Shown here: positions 45,370 to 56,587 of the stretch, piece by piece | Layout: the number at the start of each line of letters is the position of its first letter | How positions within the stretch are numbered: the first letter of the stretch is position 1 | Source of the DNA: Cherax quadricarinatus | Lineage: Eukaryota; Arthropoda; Malacostraca; Decapoda; Parastacidae | Length of the DNA: 64,000 nt | Assembly (NCBI RefSeq): GCF_038502225.1 | Contig: NC_091369.1 | Coordinates: forward strand, 19,631,227-19,695,226 | Reading direction: 5' to 3' | Position numbers and translations under genes: made by a program | Notes under the pieces: generated by a model | The model's database searches: none | What the model saw: the letters and a program-made list of their open reading frames with translations, nothing else | Told to the model about the DNA's origin: nothing

Positions 45370-48012
45370 CCCAACCCTAACATTACACCTACCGTCAGAT
45401 TACAATAACCCAAGGGAAAACTATTTACCCACACCCTCCCATATAGCAGCCTATTTCTGCAAACTGTACGATACACATTCGCTGAAAGCGCCCACACCCT
45501 ACAATCACCCCCACCTCCCGCATGCACCAAGACACATACAAAAAATCTGCCACCACATACATCACTGCCCTCCGAATGTCCTTGGAAACCCCGCCCACAT
45601 CAAAATGCAAAGCCCTCAAAGTCAAAATGTTTCTCCCCCTTCCCGCCACTATACCCAGGACCCTCGCTAACCATGTCATTACAACCTCTAAGTTTTCAAA
45701 AAATATACAGCATGAAAAGCACTCCTCTTCCCCACAATGCAAACAAGTGCCCGCACCTACATACCCCATTCTATATAGCTAGAATTCCCATAAAGAACCT
45801 ATATACCACTCCACGAACCCTTGGCTTTAATCTAATCTTCCGAAAGTCTTCCCAAATGCCCCTCCAATCATACATCGGGTATGTTTCTTCTCCCTGTATC
45901 ACTTCACCCTGCCTACCTGTCCTCCCAAGCCTACTTACCCTTACTTTTCTTGCATCCTGCATTGCCAACAAATTACCCACCATATCTTCACACACCAATA
46001 ATGCCTTCCCCTTCCACCATTTTTGCACATCCTCCATGACCTCTCCCACCCTTCTACCCCTCTCCCCTCCCGCCCTCAAGTACTGCTGCTTCACATACAC
46101 TGCCTTCATGCGTGTGTCCAAAGGTGTAAGACCCAGCCTACCCTGCTGCACGCCCATCATCGCCACCTCTTTCCATAGCCATGGCCTCCCATAACCCCAT
46201 ACATACCTCAAAACCACCCTCTCCGGTTCCTGAATATCATACAACATCAGGGGATACACTTCTGCCACTCACCACACTTTACTATACACAAGTGTGTTTA
46301 CTACCACCACCCTCTGCTGCAACGTTACATCCCCGGCCCACTACCCATGCATCCTACCCATCACTACTCACAACATCCTTGGAATTTATTCTCTGTGCCT
46401 CCCCCACATCTGCCATGTACACAACCCCACATATCTTAATTCTATCCACTACGTTCTACCCATACAGTTCCCCCAACCGCCCCACCCACGTTCCTACTTC
46501 CAATAACTTAGACTTTGCTCCATTAACCCTCATCCCTATCACCCCACCAAAAATCTGTATTATACGTCCCACATTCCCCAATCCTATTTCCCCTCCCACC
46601 AATACTGTGGTGTCATCCACATACCCCACAATACCACATCTGCCAGGACCCTCCTCTCCCCGTTCCCACACTCCTTTCTCTATAAGCATATAAAAAAGGG
46701 TCTTGGATGCATGCAAAGAGGATTTGAGACAAGGGGCAACCCTGTCGCAAACTCTTCCCCAACTGCACCGGCAACCCTAACTTTCCATTAACCTGTACCC
46801 TAACCCTCGCAAGTGTATGCAAAGTAGTCACCCACTGCACAATCTCATCCCCAAAACCCTGTTTTTGTAAAATACTCCACAACATACATATATCTACACT
46901 GTCATAAGCCTGCTTCCAATCAATCCCCAAGATCACCCCCCCGTTGTCTTCCCTCCACGAAATCCCTAATTCTTCCATGCCCCTCACGCATACTTCGACC
47001 TGGAATCCCATACTGTCCTCAATGTAGAACTTGGTCAAGCACCTTTTTCATACGGTTACCTAAAACCTTCGCAAAAACTTTATAATCAGCACACATGAGA
47101 GAGATCACCCTAAAAGCACCCAAGGTCTTTTCCCCCTCCCTTATAGACCAAAACAACTACCCCCATGCCCTGCGATTCCCCCAACACTCCCTTTTCCTTC
47201 ATACAGTTAAGCAAAGAGACCAGACATTTCTTCATACAATCCCAATGTGTAATATAGAAATCATTAGGAATTCCATCAATGCCCAGTGCTTTTCCCCTAC
47301 TCAAGCCCATTACCACCTCCTCCACCTCCTCCTCACTGATCCTACCCTCTATTACTGCTCCCCTAAAATACCCCGAATTCCTTCCCCTAGAATCTCTCCC
47401 TCCCTCCCTCCACCCTCTCCATGCTTAAAATTCTCCCTAAACCAATAATCAGCATAATAACTCATTCCATCGGTGGTACTAAGTACCTGCCCCACCTTAT
47501 ATCTCCCCACCCCTTTACACACCTCTAATTCCATAATCGAGTTCATCTGTTGCCTATTCCTAAAACTCCTCAAAACATATCCTGATGGTTTGTCACCCCA
47601 AAGGACCTCCTCTAATCCTTCCCTCACACGTATCGCATCAAAACAAGAATTTTGTATATTCCTCAATCTTTCCCTTAAAACCTCTATTTCTCCATGTCTA
47701 GCCCCCCACCCCCTTCATAACAATCATTGAGCTACCCCTCAAAATATTTCTCTAAACCAAACCTCCATCTCGCCTCATCCCATCCTCTATGCTGATAATA
47801 CTCCTTAATCTGTAATTTAGAATGCTTCTCTCACCATTCCAATACATCCTCCTCTTTGTTGCAAGCCTCCCAGAGTTGCCTCCACCATTCCCTAAAAAAC
47901 AACCCCTCCCCCTCCCCTTGAAGTAGCTTCACATTCATTTTCCAATAACCCACATACCTACGAACAATCCCTTCCTATGCCACCTCTGCCAAAACGGCAC
48001 GATGGTCTGTGT
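45370..48012 (-). pseudogene. Copy C ORF2: end of endonuclease, RT and C terminus (degenerate)
   Basis: Pieces in several frames follow the order seen in copies B and D. NTDHRAV and GYWKMNVKLLQ (near 48000-47930) close the endonuclease. LSRGKALGIDGIPNDFY (near 47270) enters RT. LGIDWKQAYDSVD, RVQVNGKLGLPVQ and LRQGCPLSQILFACIQDPF (46930-46680) are RT core. IVGYVDDTTVLVGG (near 46610) contains the intact catalytic VDD. EEECFSCCIFFENLE and VGGVSKDIRRAVMYVVADF (45770-45520) are the C-terminal zinc region. Frame changes are frequent, so no protein is expected. Confidence 0.88.
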
Positions 48013-48473
48013 TACGGTTGAAATCTTAATCTTTAGCCAGGTTAGTGCACTCCGTAACAACACACTTCAAAGAATGAAAAGATATGGTTCCAAACTTAGA
48101 AATGTAAGGCACAAATAATAGTTAGTCTTTACAAGTTTATTTAAAAGCTTAAATACTTTACATATTCATAAATATCTATTAAATATCAATGTCAGAAACT
48201 TTCCTTCACACAAGAAAACTCTTAAATAGAATGTACATGTCAATATGGTCACTACACTTGATAATGATCAGAGGAATATTACCGCTTCCTCAATAGTAAC
48301 ATTACTTGTGTGCAAGTACATATATTGAGAATTAACACTTTCACTGAGTAACTCCCTGGCATAAGGAATATATCACAAAGTTCTAAGCTTGACCCTGGTC
48401 GTCACATCGTAACCTGAAGATAACAGTATATGATTGTCAGAAGACTTCACAATAAACCACAAGCTGGATCAGG

Positions 48474-48593
48474 AGTTTCTATAACCCAATTCTCTATCCA
48501 AGTGAGAATAAGGCGGAGTACTAGGAGGGTAGCAGTTTCTATAACCCAATTCTCTATCCAAGTGAGAATAAGGCGGAGTACTAGGAGGGTAGC
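48474..48593. repeat. 60-bp tandem duplication
   Basis: AGTTTCTATAACCCAATTCT starts two adjacent, essentially identical 60-bp copies. Confidence 0.95.
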
Positions 48594-48817
48594 TCAGTCA
48601 ATGTACACTGAGTCAGCAGAGAGAGTGAACTGCCATATACAGTAAATTCCTTCATGACATCAACTCGTCAAAAAGGGGAGAGGGTAGAGCGGTGCAAACT
48701 ACCCACCAATGGAGATACCTTGTTATAAACCTTAGCCAGGTGTACCTACCTAACACATTACTCAAGATATATATATATATATATGCAATAAGATCACAGT
48801 AAACAGGTGATTTCAAA

Positions 48818-49448
48818 ATATGCAAAACAACCACTCTGAAAGAATAGAGAAATTCCAAGCGCTTTCGTGACTACTCACATTATCAAGGAACTATGAAAGT
48901 GAAGCATCCAAGGAAGCTATATAAGGGGTCGGCCAGCACCTCACTATCAGATCCCACAACGGTTAAACACGTGACGCGCGGTGAGCCAACTTGGATAGGT
49001 CCTTTGCAAAACTCACCCCCAAGCTATTTATTTGTCCAGTGTATTATTAAATTCTACCCAAATTCTATTAATTATAAATGGATCTAATTTATATAAACCA
49101 AAGGAAATATTCATATTATTGTCATATTATTGTCATAAAAAGCAGTTTTGACAATAATATGAATATTTCCTTTGGTTTATATAAATTAGATCCATTTATA
49201 ATTAATAGAATTTGGGTAGAATTTAATAATACACTGGACAAATAAATAGCTTGGGGGTGAGTTTTGCAAAGGACCTATCCAAGTTGGCTCGCCGCGCGTC
49301 ACGTGTTTAACCGTTGTGGGATCTGATAGTGAGGTGCTGGCCGACCCCTTATATAGCTTCCTTGGATGCTTCACTTTCATAGTTCCTTGATAATGTGAGT
49401 AGTCACGAAAGCGCTTGGAATTTCTCTATTCTTTCAGAGTGGTTGTTT

Positions 49449-49455
<7 letters not shown>
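48818..49455. repeat. Long palindrome, arms about 306 bp with a 25-bp spacer
   Basis: The left arm 48818-49123 and right arm 49149-49455 are reverse complements with very few mismatches (for example GGTGAGCC against GGCGAGCC). Identical 64-residue frames on opposite strands (48893-49087 plus, 49186-49380 minus) are mirror images of one sequence and are not called as genes. The outer ends run into TA repeats on the right and end near short TA repeats on the left (about 48768-48786). Confidence 0.95.

Positions 49456-49544
<89 letters not shown>
49453..49544. repeat. (TA)n microsatellite, about 46 repeats
   Basis: Uninterrupted TA dinucleotides directly at the outer end of the palindrome's right arm. 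Confidence 0.98.
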
Positions 49545-49546
<2 letters not shown>

Positions 49547-49744
49547 CGGGTATATTCCTAAATCAGATAATATTATAAACTAGTGGAATCTTTAATTTAG
49601 CTAATATTAAAGAAACCCAGAGTATAATATTAAGTGGATAATACATATAAATTAATCACATTATGACCTTGGTCATAACAGTCTGAAAAACCTAAATCTG
49701 TCGTCATTACACGATCTACTGTGATATCTCGAGTTATATATATA

Positions 49745-49861
49745 TACGGTCCAACCTGGCAGCATAACCCCTCCGCATAAACGTGTGCTCCACTCTCCAC
49801 CCATCACCCCTGACTATGTCATAAACCCCTGCATCCTCAACAAATCCCTCAATACCCCAAG
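49745..49861 (-). pseudogene. Copy C endonuclease fragment left of copy B
   Basis: The minus strand encodes GVLRDLLR and, after a frame change, AGVYDIVRGDGWRVEHTF and RGYAARLDRIY. This aligns with the endonuclease of copies B and D (ARLDRLY, ARLDRIY). It continues directly from the fragment at 55886-56092 when copy B is removed. Confidence 0.85.
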
Positions 49862-49950
49862 TGACACATTCGCCGCTTGACCTGAGCAGAGTGCGGACGT
49901 GTGACTACTGCCCTCTGCTGGCCATTGGAGGAGACTTATATTTTCACAAC

Positions 49951-51210
49951 ATGGCGCAGTCTGTGAGAAGGCGTTTGCACACGGTGTGCATTGAATTATT
50001 GCGTGGTGCGATAACGCCTCAGTCTGCACAAGTGCTTTTACCGCAAATTATCCGTGACACCTATGGTGTTGCGGATCAAGAACTGTATGGTGTGGCACTA
50101 AATGGTGCCTATCGTATTTTCGTCAAGCTCAGATCAGCTGGAGTGTATGAACGGCTGGTTGACAAGTAGCAGGACAGGAGCGTGGACGTTAATTCAGCGA
50201 TATGTGTTCGCCTCATCGACGTATCTAAGCATTACACATGGGTGAAAGTCCGAAATGTGCCATTTGAGGCGGACGAGACTGATCTGCGGTATGTATTTGA
50301 ACAGTATGGACCTGTACACCTGGCTATGGCTGGTAAATGGACGGATGGGGCGTATGCCGGCTTGCCGGATGGTACGTTCACGATCAAGATGGCGTTGAGG
50401 CATGCCATCCCGTCTTACGTCATACTGGAAGCATTTAGGACACAGGTAATGGTGTACTACGCTGGGCAGCAGAAGACGTGTAGGTTATGTGGTGCATATG
50501 ACCATATGGCGGCCCAGTGTGGGAGATGGCAGCGGAGAAAGGACCTAGGTAGTGAGTTGGTGAAAGAGCCAGAACCAGAGGTGGGTCATGCTGATGAGTC
50601 ACCTGTCCATAGAAGTGGCACTTCCTGGAGTGAGGAAGTGGAGCGTGAGCTGCCACTGGTGGGTACCAGCCCATCACTGTCACAGTTGGTGGGAAGTGAG
50701 GCATCTGCCATGGAGAACGGGAAGACTGTGCAGATTGGTGACGTGCGGGTAGAGGAAGGCCTACTGGTGAACGTGCAGGAAAAATCCTTTGAGAAGCAGG
50801 TTGCTGAGGATAACTTGAGTATGGTGAGGAGTACTGTTCCGATTGAAGATGAGCAACTTGGAAGATTGGCGAACATGGCAGATGACTCGCCAGGAGTGGT
50901 GGAAGTGATTGAGGTGACTGCTGAGATTCACAGGGAGGCATCCAGTGAGTTGGAAATGGATGCAGAGTGTGTCAACCGTAAGAGGGCGGCGACATATTCT
51001 GACTCTGATGATGTTTTGACCCCGGCACAGAGACCGGGGAAAAAGCCATGGGTTGATGTGGTGCGTGGGAGCACTAAAGGTACGCCTGGTCAGGTGTTGG
51101 ATAAGGGGAAGCCACCAGTGGGCAGTGGAGAGAAAAGTGGACGAAGCAGACACACTGAAAGCGTGTCAGTGAAAGGTGAAAAGGGGCAGAGGGTGAAATC
51201 ACATAAGTAG
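49951..51210 (+). pseudogene. Copy B ORF1: RNA-binding protein with zinc knuckle (one stop codon)
   Basis: Starts MAQSVRRRLHTVCIELLRG, matching copy D's ORF1 start, so 49951 is preferred over the upstream ATG at 49861. An in-frame TAG (50167-50169) lies where copy D has a Tyr codon (EEYQER against DK-stop-QDR); the frame then continues to 51210. Downstream are an RRM-like segment (YTWVKVRNVPFEADETDL) and a zinc knuckle CRLCGAYDHMAAQC (C-X2-C-X4-H-X4-C, near 50479-50520), then a long acidic region and a basic tail. ORF1 proteins of this group bind element RNA and form the retrotransposition particle. ORF2 begins 12 bp after the stop. One nonsense change alone makes it a pseudogene here. Confidence 0.87.
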
Positions 51211-51221
51211 GTTTCCGGTGC

Positions 51222-54200
51222 ATGACAGTGAATATTAATGGATTGTGTGCGAGTGAGAAGCGTCTGTGGGTAAAGGGATTTTTAAGACGTTATGCTACAG
51301 ACATTGTTTTTGTGCAGGAACATAATTTCAAGCTGGGAAAGGAATTGGAGGTGGATGGGTACAGAGTGTTTGTGATGTATTCGGAGCGAATGAAGGGAGG
51401 GGTGGGAATCCTGATCCGAGAGACGAGCCCGTTTGTTGTTCTTAGGAGTGAAGGGGGGGGGTCGTGTGTTAAGAATAGATGGGTGGTGGAGAGGTGAGCG
51501 GATGGCAGTCATTTGTGTGTATGTGCCGGCTGAGAATGATGTAAGGGTAAAGAATGAATTTATGAATAACGTATTGGTATATTATTTGCGGTCATTACCG
51601 TCAGTGAAAATAGTTGGTGGCGACTGGAACTGTGTGGTGCGCAGGAAGGATGTGGAACCGAGAGGGGCAGGGTGTTTTTTGGCAGGTTTAGGGGATCTAT
51701 TGAGAGGTGTGGGATTGAGGGATATAGTTGATGGAGGGGATTGCGAGATAGAGCACACTTTTCATAGAAAGGGATATGCTGCACGATTAGATAGGTTGTA
51801 TGTGACAAGGGGAGTGAGGGTGACGCGGGTGCAGACGGTGAATGTCGTTTATTCAGATCATAGGGCGGTTTATGCTGATTTAAATTGGGACGGTTTGCCT
51901 AAGAGATATTTGGGGTACTGGAAGCTGAATGTACGACTACTGGGTGAGGGGGTGGAGGGAGGGGATTTTGAAAGTTTGTGGGAGGACTTATGGGGTGGGG
52001 GTAAGAGTGCAAGCGATTTATTGGGGTGGTGGGATGGGGTTGCAAAGACGAGGATCAGGCAATACTATGTGCGAAGGGGAAAGAATGAGGCATGGATGAC
52101 ATTTGGGCTTCAACAGTATTTAGAGGGGCGGTTGCAGGGTTGTTATCAGAGGGGTGCTGTGACAGGTGTGTATCCAATGGAGGAAATTGAAGCATTAAAG
52201 TGGCAGATAAGGGATATGCACAATGAGAGATTTGATGAGGCGAGGGTGCAAGGTGGGTTAGAGGAGGCGATTTGGGGTGACAGGCCGTCAGCCTGTGTGT
52301 TACGGGGTCAGCGGAGACGCAGGTTGGCAATGGAAATTGATAAGCTGGTAGTACACGAGGACTTAGGTGGGTATACGAAGGGTCAGGAGTTGAGAACTAC
52401 TGAGGGTATGAGTGGTTTTATGGATAGTTGGTTTGGAAAATATTTGAGGAGTGTAGGAGTGAACGGTGAGGATTTAGAGAGATTGGGAGAGAATGTATCT
52501 TGTGTGCTGAGTGGAAGTGATCGTATGGCATTGGGTGGGGATATTGAAGAGGGGGAGGTATGGAGAGCTTTGGAGAATATGGCGAGAGGTAAAGCGCCAG
52601 GTATAGATGGGTTACCTTGTGAATTCTATGTGAAGAATTGGAGTGTGTTGAAGGATTTTTTAGTGAACCTGATGAATGTGATGAAAAGTGAGGGGAGGAT
52701 GGGCGAGTTGCAGCGTACTGCAGTAGTAGTATTGATTCCAAAAGGGGAAGGCCCTACTACAGTGCAGAACTACAGGGCGTTGTCGTTGTTATGTGCTGAT
52801 TATAAGATATTCGCAAAAATCTTGGGGAACAGGCTGAAGTGCGTGATAGATAGAGTTGTTGCGAGAGGTCAGTATGGGGTGCCTGGAAGGAAGATGTATG
52901 AGGGACATGGAATAATAAAAGATTTTGTGGAAAGTATGGAGGGGGAGAATGAAAGGGGTGAAGGTGTCTTAGCATTGGATTGGCAGGCTGCGTATGATTG
53001 CGTAGAACGAAAGGCACTGTGGCATATCTTACGGAGGCAGGGTTTTGGGGAAGAGATGGTACGTTGGATTGAGACTTTGTATAATAGGGTAGGTGTACGT
53101 GTGCAGGTGAATGGGAAATTGGGTGAGTGGGTTTCAATGGGTAGAGGCATAAGGCAGGGTTGTCCTCTGTCTCAACTGTTGTTTGCTTGTATACAGGACC
53201 CTTTTTATAGGGCAGTGGGGCGATGTTTAGGGGTGGTACGTGGTGTGGAGAATGGTGGGATGGGAATAATAGGGTATGTGGATGATACAACAATTCTAAT
53301 GAGCAGGGAGGAAAGTTTACATGAGGTGGAGGATGTAATTGGTGGTTTTGAAGGTGTTACAGGTTTAAAAGTGAATGTGGAGAAATCGAAATTATTGGTC
53401 TTAGGGAATTGGGTAGGGAGGGCGCAATGGGAAACAGCTGTGCGTTGGTGTGTGGTGGATAGACTAAAGGTGTGTGGGATAATTTATATGGGGAATGCCG
53501 GGGAGGCACGGATGCTTAATTCTGGGAGGGCTGTGGATAGGTTGGTGGGTAGGTTAAATGTTTTGAGATCCTTGCATTTGACGATACATCAACGTGTAAT
53601 AGTGGTGAATGTGATGTTATGTAGTATGGTCTGGCATGTGGCAGCAGTATATCCGTTGGCAGGACCGGACATAACTAGAATGCTAAAAAAGGTTTTTCGA
53701 TATATATGGGGTTCTGGGTGTGATTGGTTGGGTAGAAGTGTTGTTATGCTACCGGTCGACAAAGGTGGATTGGGTTTAATAGATATAAGATTAAGGGTTA
53801 AGTGTATATATTTGAAGAGGGGGGTTCTCCGAGTGGAAGGTCGTGTGGGGAAGGGTGTGCAAGCATTATATGAGGAGGCACGAAGGTGGTGGGTAGGATC
53901 AGAGATGAGAGAGTGTGAGGATGTGCTGCGAGCTTTATTGTATGTTAGAGATCCGTCTAGGATACGGGTAGGTGTTCTGGAGCGTGCTGTAGGGGTGAGG
54001 GTGATTGCAAATGTTGAGGGCATATACCCAATGTATGCATGGGGAGACATTTGGGTAAGGTTGCGGTTGGTGCGCATAAGACCAAGAGTGAGAGAGGTAA
54101 TGTTTCGTTTCCTTCATGGAATATTGCCGTCTGGTGTGGTGCTTCGGGAGAGAGGGTTGATGGTGGAGGACGTATGTAGGGTGTGTGGGGATAGGGAGAC

Positions 54201-54552
54201 AGCTTTTCATGTAGTATATTTTTGTAAAAATTTGGATTGTATACGGGAGTGGATGGGTGGGATTTTGAGGAGGGTGGGTGGGGGAGGGATATCGGTATTA
54301 AGGGCATTGAGTTTAGATGTGGGAGGTGTGGAAGAGTCTGTGCAGCGTGCTTTGGTGTACATCATAACTGATTTTGTTTTCGTATCATGGGCCATGAGGG
54401 GTAATGGGGATTGTATGGTGCGAAAGAAGGTATTGGCTGCAACAATGTACAAAACACTTAGTCGTAATAGGGGGATATATGGAAGTAGATGGGAAAGGGT
54501 TTTTCCTGAAGGATATCGAAGTATGAATGTCAGAGGTTTGTTGGCGGAGTGA
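51222..54552 (+). pseudogene. Copy B ORF2: endonuclease and reverse transcriptase (one frameshift)
   Basis: Starts MTVNINGLCASEKRLW at 51222. The AP-type endonuclease shows FVQEHNF (catalytic Glu), VGGDWNC, AARLDRLY and YSDHRAV. A G9 run at 51453-51461 causes the only frame break; the frame 51433-54552 then continues for 1039 residues. RT motifs: KAPGIDGLPCEFY, YRALSLLCADYKIFAK, LALDWQAAYDCVE (catalytic Asp), IRQGCPLSQLLFACIQ and GYVDDTTIL (YVDD codons 53275-53286). Near the C terminus CRVCGDRETAFHVVYFC fits C-X2-C-X7-H-X4-C, as in L1/Tx1-type ORF2 proteins. No RNase H is seen. The total of about 1110 residues is normal for this group. If the G run is miscounted the gene could be intact. Confidence 0.9.
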
Positions 54553-54554
54553 GG

Positions 54555-54608
<54 letters not shown>

Positions 54609-55876
54609 AAGGGGGGGGGGGGGGATGTGTTTGGATTTTCAGGGGTTGCACCGGGCTCGTCTCAGAATTTGGGAATGTATGAGGAGTTCCGTGATATGGT
54701 GTGAAATGGCAGCGTAGTTGTGGAGTGTGTTTTAAGTAAGTTTGTGGTGGTTTGTAAGGGAAAAGTTGTTCAGATTTTTATGGACATGGGAATGAGCAAT
54801 ATTTGTGTGCATGTGAAAAGTATACGGTCATACTCAGAATGGTATACTGATGTATGTTATGGATAAGTTAAATTTGGAATATGTTGTAATGTATTATCAG
54901 GATTGGTGGTTGTATTAAAGCTAAGGACAATGAGGGCGTGATAAATATGTCTGTGTACCAAATGTACTGCTAATAATGAGATAATGCAATGTGTGTGATT
55001 TTTATCATACATCAAGTGTATATAGCAGTATGTAAGAGGATTTCATGTACTCAGTATGGGTTGTATATTGGTATTCGGTGAAGTTCAATGAATATTATTG
55101 ATGAGTGATGGGTATATAAGGACGTGTTCATGTACAATGTGTTAAGTAGGGTTAGGATGGTGAGGCAAGAACTGCTGCGGTCTGTAGAATAAGAATATAG
55201 TCTTGTTTAAGTTAATGTTTAATAGTAATGACTATGTATATTTCATTATATGGTAGAAGAAGTTTGTTACTTAAAACTGGAAATTATATTTGAAAAATAT
55301 TACTAAATATACATGATTGTGTAAGTTCGCTTGTGGGATGAATGTAGTGTATGGAAGTGAGATGGGATGAATGTAGTGTATGGAAGTGAGGTGGGACGAA
55401 TGTAGTGTATGGAAGTGAGGTGGGACGAATCATTTGTTATATTGTACTGTGTTTAGTTTTTCTGTGGTGAGGTGTGGAGATTGTTATTTTCTAACCTTTA
55501 TTTGTTTCGTAATTATTGAGGTGTTACGTATTATGTATTTGATATGAAGTTTAATATACAACAATAATAAGTGTGTAAAGAATTTTTGGATAATTGAGAA
55601 TGTCTTCGTACATACAGTTTTATGTAAAATGTCAATACCTGTGACATTCTTTGGGTTATATTGCATATTGTGTTTATGGTTGCAATTTTGGATGTACTAA
55701 ATCCACCTGTATATGAAGCTGTGGGCTGTCTTTAGTTTAGTTTTATGTATAAGTTTAGTGCTACGGAAGGGAATGTGGAGTTTTCTTTTGTTATATATAA
55801 TGGATACGTTTCATTGCTTACATTGTCTACATGTATAACTATGTATTGCGTTTTTCAATAAAATATAAAAAAAAAA
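54553..55876 (+). other. Copy B 3' untranslated region with homopolymer tracts and a 29-bp repeat
   Basis: Directly after the ORF2 TGA (54550-54552) come about 52 A (54555-54606), TAAA, then 14 G (54611-54624). Positions 55334-55430 hold about 3.3 copies of a 29-bp unit (TGGGATGAATGTAGTGTATG plus GAAGTGAGA). The region ends with an AATAAA signal and A tail at 55856-55876. Copy C shares the terminal motif, so this tail belongs to the family. Confidence 0.8.
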
Positions 55877-55885
55877 TACCCCAAG

Positions 55886-56092
55886 CACACACCCTGCCCC
55901 TCTCAGCTCCACATCCTTATTCCTGATTACACAGTTCCAATCCCCACCTATTATAGAAACCATGGGTAAACCCCGCAAGTAGAAAAGCAAAACCTCCCTT
56001 ACAAAATTCACATTTACTCGTATGTTACTATCAGCCGGCATATATATTCCCAGAAAACATACTCTAGTCTCGCCCCAGAGGCATTCGTCGGA
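55886..56092 (-). pseudogene. Copy C endonuclease fragment right of copy B (5' truncation point)
   Basis: The minus strand encodes CLWGETRVCFLGIYMPADSN, then VREVLLFYLRGLPM, IIGGDWNCVIRNKDVELRG and AGCVLGV, colinear with copies B and D. Homology stops near 56092 in the middle of the endonuclease, typical of 5' truncation during LINE insertion. Confidence 0.88.
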
Positions 56093-56587
56093 TAAATTGT
56101 TCCTTTAACTAGGTCAACACACACGGTGTTGCTCCTCCTGCGGTAGCTGGCAGCCATCTTGGTGAAAACAGGAAGTTACACAACAGAGAAAGCAGGAGCT
56201 TTTGCGCAGCACGTCCACACGGCCCAAGAGTGATGAGGACAATGAATACTCTGAATTACACGAAAATTAACTAGTGAGTACAACCTACATGAACTCAATG
56301 CAGTTGATATAACCATATGTACAAAACACGTTCTTTATTCCATCTGTAAACCTGATACTTCACATGAACTCTCCCTCATTAACTCTGTTTTAAGCACAGA
56401 GCCTGAAGTTAAACAAACATGGGCTTGACAAAACCTGTCAAATGCAACGTACATGACAACACAGCACCACACTTTTCATTCTCTTCCAATCCACACAGTC
56501 TCTCTCGAAAACCGCACACCATTCACTCCCTCCTCCCAAAAAACTAACGTGAAGCCGCTTAAAAAGAAAACAGTCCCTTACATATAA
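56093..56587. other. Non-coding stretch between copies C and E
   Basis: No gene or clear repeat recognised. Part may be the 3' untranslated region of copy E. Confidence 0.5.

Larger units (their letters stand above)
48013..49744. mobile_element. 1.73-kb insertion in copy C carrying a palindrome and TA microsatellite
   Basis: The copy C endonuclease stops at RLDRIY (near 49745) and resumes at NTDHRAV (48012), missing only about 15 codons. The intervening DNA is therefore an insertion. It includes a 60-bp duplication (48474-48533 and 48534-48593), a large palindrome (48818-49455) and (TA)n. No recognisable protein was found. The origin is unknown; a non-autonomous Penelope-like element is one possibility. 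Confidence 0.7.
49862..55876 (+). mobile_element. LINE copy B (L1/Tx1-like), near full length, inserted antisense into copy C
   Basis: Complete structure: a short 5' leader (49862-49950), ORF1, ORF2, and a 3' untranslated region ending in AATAAAATATAAAAAAAAA. The duplication TACCCCAAG at 49853-49861 and 55877-55885 (possibly with two more A) marks the insertion into copy C. Only one nonsense codon (ORF1) and one frameshift in a G9 run (ORF2) break the coding regions, making this the best-preserved and probably youngest LINE in the window. ORF2 sense-strand cytosine content is strikingly low. Confidence 0.92.
43201..56092 (-). mobile_element. LINE copy C (L1/Tx1-like), 5'-truncated and split by two insertions
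   Basis: On the minus strand the element starts inside the endonuclease near 56092, continues to 55886, jumps over copy B to 49861-49745, jumps over a 1.73-kb insertion, and resumes at 48012 with NTDHRAV. It runs through RT to the C-terminal zinc region near 45400 and a 3' untranslated region. A poly-T tract on the plus strand at 43201 (AATAAAATATAAAAAAAAA on the coding strand) marks a 3' end very like that of copy B. A second A-tail-like end lies at about 44312, so 43201-44311 may instead be a separate tail fragment of the same family. Many frameshifts and stops. Confidence 0.85.

Noticed and set aside
45326..46693. Plus-strand proline- and threonine-rich proteins
   Set aside because: They are antisense shadows of the C-poor, G-rich ORF2 of copy C on the minus strand.
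48893..49380. A conserved 64-residue gene pair on opposite strands
   Set aside because: The two frames are the two arms of one palindrome, so identity is automatic and not evidence of coding.
49380..49440. Hammerhead ribozyme in the palindrome arm (TTGATAATGTGAGTAGTCAC followed by GAAA)
   Set aside because: A stem with GAAA is present, but the core lacks the required CUGAUGA, with A instead of G at position 8. At most a decayed relic.
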